DNA from: a virus
Virus record (IMG/VR): IMGVR_UViG_3300044515_000017
Location: 1 to 31,601 of that record
DNA length: 31,601 bases
Reading direction: 5' to 3' (one strand)
A model generated the notes under the pieces. It saw nothing but the letters and a program-made list of their open reading frames with translations, did no database searches and was not told where the DNA came from. Below, in pieces: positions 28,163-31,601 of the stretch. The stretch's first letter is position 1. Every line of letters starts with the position of its first letter. The position numbers and the translations under genes were made by a program.

Positions 28163-28494
28163 ATCTGCCTGATGACTGCGAGTTGACATATGCAGTCTAC
28201 TCCGAGGCATGGTATGCGAAGGCCTTGACCGCGTGCACACCGAGCATAACCATCATGGCCAGTCACAGGGGAGGCGGGGCGGCGTGGGAGTTCGACGTGG
28301 AGGAGCACGATCTAGGCAAGCCTGCACTGCGACTGCGCATGTTCAGCGACTCGTGGGATGCCTTCGCGCAGATCCCGGCGTTCTTCACGGCGCTGTGCGT
28401 AGACGGCCCGTGCACCCTTGTGGACCTACGGGAGATACTAGCCCGTCTCGGTGCGCGAGACACCACCCAGCGGAAGCATGGAGTGCAGCCGTGA
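28159..28494 (+). CDS. Hypothetical alpha/beta protein (111 aa)
   Basis: GTG start in a GTGA overlap. PDDCELTYAVYSEAWYAKAL, TPSITIMASHRGGGAAWEFD, then a helical segment WDAFAQIPAFFTALC and TLVDLREILARLG. Mixed fold; function unknown. Confidence 0.65.
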   Translation: MNLPDDCELTYAVYSEAWYAKALTACTPSITIMASHRGGGAAWEFDVEEHDLGKPALRLRMFSDSWDAFAQIPAFFTALCVDGPCTLVDLREILARLGARDTTQRKHGVQP

Positions 28495-28694
28495 TCCCGC
28501 AGACCGAGTACGATTCACGCTACCCGCACCTGACGCCGTCCGCTATCGCGCCTTCCGGCCTACTGGTCAACGTCACCTGCGAGAAGTGCGGACACCGGAA
28601 CCGCCTTGAGCGCAGGCGTACTGCAGCAGAGGTGTTTCATCTCGTCTGCCATGGGTGCGAGGCCATCCTGCGCACGGAATACGTACCGACATGA
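28491..28694 (+). CDS. Zinc-ribbon mini-protein (67 aa)
   Basis: GTGA overlap start. NVTCEKCGHRNRLERRRTAA and HLVCHGCEAILRTEYV: two CxxC knuckles about 24 residues apart. Zinc likely. Confidence 0.7.
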   Translation: MIPQTEYDSRYPHLTPSAIAPSGLLVNVTCEKCGHRNRLERRRTAAEVFHLVCHGCEAILRTEYVPT

Positions 28695-28927
28695 GCGGCG
28701 GTCGCTGCGTCCCAGAGCCGCTCCAGCGGACCATCGTGTGCGCCTACTGCAAGGAGACCCACGAGGTGATCGACTCCATGCCATCGATGATTCAGGCTGT
28801 TCGCTGCGGAGAGGAGACCTACATCGTCGGTATGAATTGGCGAGTGATGCACCCATCGCGCGCCGATGGCACGCATATACCCGGATACCTTGCGAGCCGC
28901 CCCTACGTCCCAGAGGAGTCCGAGTGA
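28691..28927 (+). CDS. Hypothetical protein with CxxC (78 aa)
   Basis: ATGA start. TIVCAYCKETHEVIDSMPSM (one knuckle) then a lone Cys (VRCGEETYIVGMNWRVMHPS). Possible half ribbon; function unknown. Confidence 0.65.
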   Translation: MSGGRCVPEPLQRTIVCAYCKETHEVIDSMPSMIQAVRCGEETYIVGMNWRVMHPSRADGTHIPGYLASRPYVPEESE

Positions 28928-29100
28928 CCACCGCAACCGCCGTCCGTACGCACCTCATCGTCGGCATGGCCTACACGGAGGGACGCTGGTACGCCCTCTG
29001 CAACTGCGGGCAGTGGACGGTTGCCCCGACCGCTGACGAGGCGCTCGACGCCTACTCGCTGCACCAGGACGGACCGATCGCCCCGCAGGAGGCAGCATGA
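28924..29100 (+). CDS. Small Cys-knuckle protein (58 aa)
   Basis: GTG start in a GTGA overlap. RTHLIVGMAYTEGRWYALCN, CGQWTVAPTADEALDAYSLH: a short beta hairpin with C-x-C, then a helix. Family unknown. Confidence 0.65.
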   Translation: MTTATAVRTHLIVGMAYTEGRWYALCNCGQWTVAPTADEALDAYSLHQDGPIAPQEAA

Positions 29101-29339
29101 TGGCGACAGATGACGTGCTCACGGAGGGAGAGACCCTGCTGTTCGAGCCCTGCGCTGGCGAGCCGCTTCGTAAGCGCGCCTTCGCTTCGTGGGCTATGCA
29201 GCATGGCGCTACTCTGATCCGCATTGTACGTGCAGCGCAGAAGATCCGCGAGCACCACAACCAAGGCTTACCGGTCTACCCGTGGCATCCGCTTGCGACC
29301 GAACTGGACGCTGCACTCGACGCTCTGGGGGATCCCTAA
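29097..29339 (+). CDS. Hypothetical helical protein (80 aa)
   Basis: ATGATG start overlapping the previous stop. LTEGETLLFEPCAGEPLRKR, AFASWAMQHGATLIRIVRAA, then a helix ending LDAALDALGDP. It precedes the SGNH hydrolase and overlaps it by TAATG. Confidence 0.65.
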   Translation: MMATDDVLTEGETLLFEPCAGEPLRKRAFASWAMQHGATLIRIVRAAQKIREHHNQGLPVYPWHPLATELDAALDALGDP

Positions 29340-30016
29340 TGGCGACGATCACCGTCCCCGACAACGGCAGCATCTGGGCGTTCGGAGACAGCATCACGGC
29401 CGGATCGTGGCTGCCGCATGTGTCCGACTGCTGGGTGTCGCGGGTCAACCTGCGCATCGGCGGGGACGGCTGTGCAGCGATCACCAACAAGGGCGTCGGC
29501 GGCCTGATGCTGCATCCCGGTGCGTCCACGTGGGCGACGCTGGAGCCGGTGGTACGCGCCGCCCTCGCCGCAGGACCAGCGCCGACCTCTGTCATCACGC
29601 TGATCGGCACGAACGACCTCACCACGCACGACTTCCGCGCCATGCCCGACCCCATGTCTCTGGAGAACTCCAAGCAGGCCATGATCGCCGTGGACGTGCT
29701 GCTGCAAGTCGCAGGCGTCAAGAAGCGGCTGTGGTGCACGATCCTGCCGAGAGGGCCACGGGCTGCGCAGACCAGCACCACACTGCCCACCGCCCAGCCT
29801 GACGGGTGGCTACCCGAGCTCGAGACGCGCCGCAAGTCGTGGAACGCCTGGATGCGCGCAATGTGGGGGCCAAAGGGACAGCTCATCGACCTCGACGGCG
29901 TGCTGGGCGAGGATGCCAACGGGATGGTCACTCAGCCCCTTCTGCTGGACGGGCTGCATCCGAACGCGTGGGGAGCCTTGCTCATCGCCGACGCCATGCC
30001 GCGGTTCTGGCAGTGA
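29339..30016 (+). CDS. SGNH/GDSL-family hydrolase
   Basis: 225 residues; TAATG overlap. Block I WAFGDSIT (catalytic S18), block II KGVGGLM (G53/G54), block III IGTNDL (N92) and block V DGLHPN (D204, H207) give the Ser-His-Asp set of the SGNH family. No signal peptide. These enzymes remove acyl groups from cell-surface polymers or lipids; in phages they act in tail spikes or in lysis. The neighbour downstream is a two-TM protein, which could be a holin, so a lysis role is possible. Confidence 0.85.
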   Translation: MATITVPDNGSIWAFGDSITAGSWLPHVSDCWVSRVNLRIGGDGCAAITNKGVGGLMLHPGASTWATLEPVVRAALAAGPAPTSVITLIGTNDLTTHDFRAMPDPMSLENSKQAMIAVDVLLQVAGVKKRLWCTILPRGPRAAQTSTTLPTAQPDGWLPELETRRKSWNAWMRAMWGPKGQLIDLDGVLGEDANGMVTQPLLLDGLHPNAWGALLIADAMPRFWQ

Positions 30017-30183
30017 TCCTCACGCCATCCGCCGTGCTCATGGTCATCGGCCTCTGGTATGGGCTCCGTGAGAGAGCAATCGGCATAGGGTTGGACGGAG
30101 AGTACGTGGTGGTAATCACGGGGCAGATGATGCTCGTGGCGTCGGTCATCTTGAGCGCCGTTCTTGTGGCGGTATCGGCATGA
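30013..30183 (+). CDS. Two-TM small protein, possible holin (56 aa)
   Basis: GTG start in a GTGA overlap. TM1 ILTPSAVLMVIGLWYG and TM2 VVVITGQMMLVASVILSAVL VAVSA. Short polar turn (RERAIGIGLDGEY). Adjacent to the SGNH hydrolase, so a holin is a fair guess, not shown. Confidence 0.6.
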   Translation: MILTPSAVLMVIGLWYGLRERAIGIGLDGEYVVVITGQMMLVASVILSAVLVAVSA

Positions 30184-30476
30184 CCAGGGGCCGCCTGTCT
30201 GCGTGGCTGTACCGCCTTCGCCATCGGCGCGAACTCGCGACCCAACGCGTGCTGGAGACGCTCAGCAAGGGCGACTACAGCGGCCTTGGGCTGATGCGTG
30301 ACGCTCACGTCGGCGCCGGGTTGCTGTACCCTATCCTCGCTCGGCTAGAGCACGAGGGGCTAGTAGAGAGTTTCTGGGAGCCACACACCCTCGGACCGAG
30401 TAGGCCAAGGCGACGCCTTTTCCGCATCACGGACCTCGGCAGGCAGCAGACGCACTCAGACCGGAGCAAGGCATGA
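30180..30476 (+). CDS. PadR-like winged-helix regulator (98 aa)
   Basis: ATGA start. The basic N-terminus is followed by QRVLETLSKGDYSGLGLMRD, AGLLYPILARLEHEGLVESF and RRRLFRITDLGRQQT, which fits the PadR fold: helix 3 with LLYPILARLEHEGLV, then the wing and RITDLG step. It probably represses transcription. The C-terminal dimer helix of PadR is short here. Overlaps the next gene by ATGA. Confidence 0.8.
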   Translation: MTRGRLSAWLYRLRHRRELATQRVLETLSKGDYSGLGLMRDAHVGAGLLYPILARLEHEGLVESFWEPHTLGPSRPRRRLFRITDLGRQQTHSDRSKA

Positions 30477-30829
30477 CGACGCGCAGGCGTGGCCGCTGGC
30501 ATGCACGCTGGCAGTGGCGCCGCAAAGTACTCCCCGGCGTGCGCCTTAACCTCAGTCTCGGCGGTCCCTCCGTCACGGTCGGGCCGAAGTGGTATCACCG
30601 CACCTTCGGGCGCAACCGCTCGCGTACGGTCATCGACCCGCCCGGGCCGGGATACATCGAACGCGTACACGGACACGGCAGCCACGCCCAGCACGGGCAC
30701 GGGTGTGCCATCGCCATCATACTGCTGGTCGGCGCTGCGCTCTCCGTCACCTCGCTCTGGCCTGCGGGATGGGTGCTCGTCGGAGGCTCCCTGCTGGCGG
30801 TTGTCACATCGGTGCTGGATCGCGAATGA
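30473..30829 (+). CDS. DUF4236-like protein with C-terminal membrane helices (118 aa)
   Basis: ATGA start. RKVLPGVRLNLSLGGPSVTV, GPKWYHRTFGRNRSRTVIDP, PGPGYIE matches DUF4236 (the LNLS-x-GGPS-V step followed by a PGPG end). A His-rich stretch (HGHGSHAQHGHG) and two hydrophobic helices (AIAIILLVGAALSVTSLWP; WVLVGGSLLAVVTSVL) follow. DUF4236 has no known function. Confidence 0.75.
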   Translation: MTTRRRGRWHARWQWRRKVLPGVRLNLSLGGPSVTVGPKWYHRTFGRNRSRTVIDPPGPGYIERVHGHGSHAQHGHGCAIAIILLVGAALSVTSLWPAGWVLVGGSLLAVVTSVLDRE

Positions 30830-31601
30830 CCGCAGAGCCCATCGCCAAGGTCGTCAGTGATCTGCGCTCAGGACGTGTTCGCCTGCTCGAACTTCCCGAA
30901 ACGGAGCACGCAAAGGGCTCTGCAGCGGAAGCCCTGCGGTTGGTTATTGGCTCATCCCCAACAGTTGTCGACGCTACCGAGATCTACCGCTCCATCCCTC
31001 AGTCCGCTCGAGCGAACACCGTTTACGGGGACTATCCATGCATCGCGCCACCCTTCGGCGAGGCAGCCATCGGTTACGTGGACCGACAAGGTTGCGTCTG
31101 TGTACTTCACATGGTTGCTTCAGAGGCCACGGACACCTCACCCATAGAGCGATCCCTGAGCCCGACCAGGAGCCGTACCTTCCTGCCGTCGAACCCAACA
31201 GGAACCATCGACTGGGACCGGGTGCGGTGGAGCATGCATGCGATTGCATGGCTCGGTGGCCCATCGCTCCCGACCATGGGGCCGTGTCACGGCTGGGAGA
31301 TATACATCTATGAGGACGGCTCTCCCGCCAATATCCAAGGCGGATATCTGTGGGGGCACACCATACCTGAACTCGGTGACGACTACGTCATCAGCCAAGA
31401 CCGCACCCTACTGGTATTACTCGGCACCCTGAACTTCCTGTCATGCCGCAACGTGGAACTCGTAGAGCCTCAACGGCCTCGCCCAGAGCGTCGGCGCCTC
31501 ATCGCCACCGGGGTGACCGTCAAAACGCTCAATGTGTATCCCGTCGGGCGTTCCAGCCGCGGGGGCGCAGGGAGCCAGAGCGGGGGCGTGCCGCTTACCA
31601 G
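30826..31601 (+). CDS. Unknown phage-type protein, 3' partial
   Basis: ATGA overlap sets the start; the frame stays open to the right edge (258 codons). AAEALRLVIGSSPTVVDATE, IDWDRVRWSMHAIAWLGGPS, TLLVLLGTLNFLSCRNVELV, then RRRLIATGVTVKTLNVYPVG and an S/G-rich stretch. The LNFLSCRNVELVE step is one I recall from a widespread phage-encoded family of unknown function. The expected end of the family is not in the window. Confidence 0.6.
   Translation, partial: MTAEPIAKVVSDLRSGRVRLLELPETEHAKGSAAEALRLVIGSSPTVVDATEIYRSIPQSARANTVYGDYPCIAPPFGEAAIGYVDRQGCVCVLHMVASEATDTSPIERSLSPTRSRTFLPSNPTGTIDWDRVRWSMHAIAWLGGPSLPTMGPCHGWEIYIYEDGSPANIQGGYLWGHTIPELGDDYVISQDRTLLVLLGTLNFLSCRNVELVEPQRPRPERRRLIATGVTVKTLNVYPVGRSSRGGAGSQSGGVPLT

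Noticed and set aside
1-31601. tRNA, rRNA, CRISPR array, integrase and attachment sites
   Set aside because: No tRNA T-arm-like sequence, no regularly spaced repeats, no tyrosine or serine recombinase motif seen by eye.

Overview
The window looks like part of the genome of a tailed double-stranded DNA phage (Caudoviricetes), free or integrated, from a high-GC host. The packaging and portal genes are recognisable: small and large terminase subunits, a Mu gp29-like portal and a Mu gpF-like head morphogenesis protein. The GC-rich codon use, frequent GTG starts, GTGA/ATGA gene overlaps and apparent leaderless promoters fit an actinobacterial host. That host call is inference. No rRNA, tRNA, CRISPR array, integrase, polymerase, major capsid or tail gene was found, so the rest of the genome lies outside the window. 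The last gene runs off the right edge and the first is cut by the left edge.

Layout. (1) Positions 1-6378 (mostly +) hold a chain of about 22 very small genes, many encoding mini-proteins with two CxxC knuckles, plus two winged-helix proteins; most adjacent genes overlap by 4 bp. (2) Positions 17162-6348 (-) hold one long leftward operon: ParB-like protein, several small genes, small terminase, zinc ribbon, large terminase, a broken SLOG/DUF2493 gene, portal, and a gpF-like protein with an N-terminal HTH. Small unknown genes sit between the structural ones. A second promoter with a repeated TGTCCGG element may start portal transcription inside this operon. (3) Positions 17163-17404 are a divergent control region with inverted repeats. 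(4) Positions 17405-23079 (+) hold a DNA translocation and processing operon: a two-TM HerA/FtsK-like ATPase, a DEDDh exonuclease, a coiled-coil protein, and an FtsK/SpoIIIE translocase joined in frame to an N-terminal HNH nuclease. (5) Positions 25779-23060 (-) hold a leftward set of small genes with an excisionase-like HTH protein and a short DUF262 protein. (6) Positions 26090-31601 (+) start at a promoter overlapped by a 16-bp operator-like palindrome. They hold small genes, an SGNH hydrolase followed by a two-TM protein, a PadR-like regulator, a DUF4236 protein and an unfinished unknown gene.

How the parts may work together. The leftward operon packages DNA and builds the portal vertex. 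The ParB-like protein is divergent from the translocase operon and could regulate it or segregate DNA. Two membrane-anchored ATPases with an HNH nuclease and a DEDDh exonuclease suggest DNA handling at the membrane: segregation, transfer, or cutting of incoming DNA. This module is the best candidate here for an undescribed system. The function is inferred from domains and gene order only.
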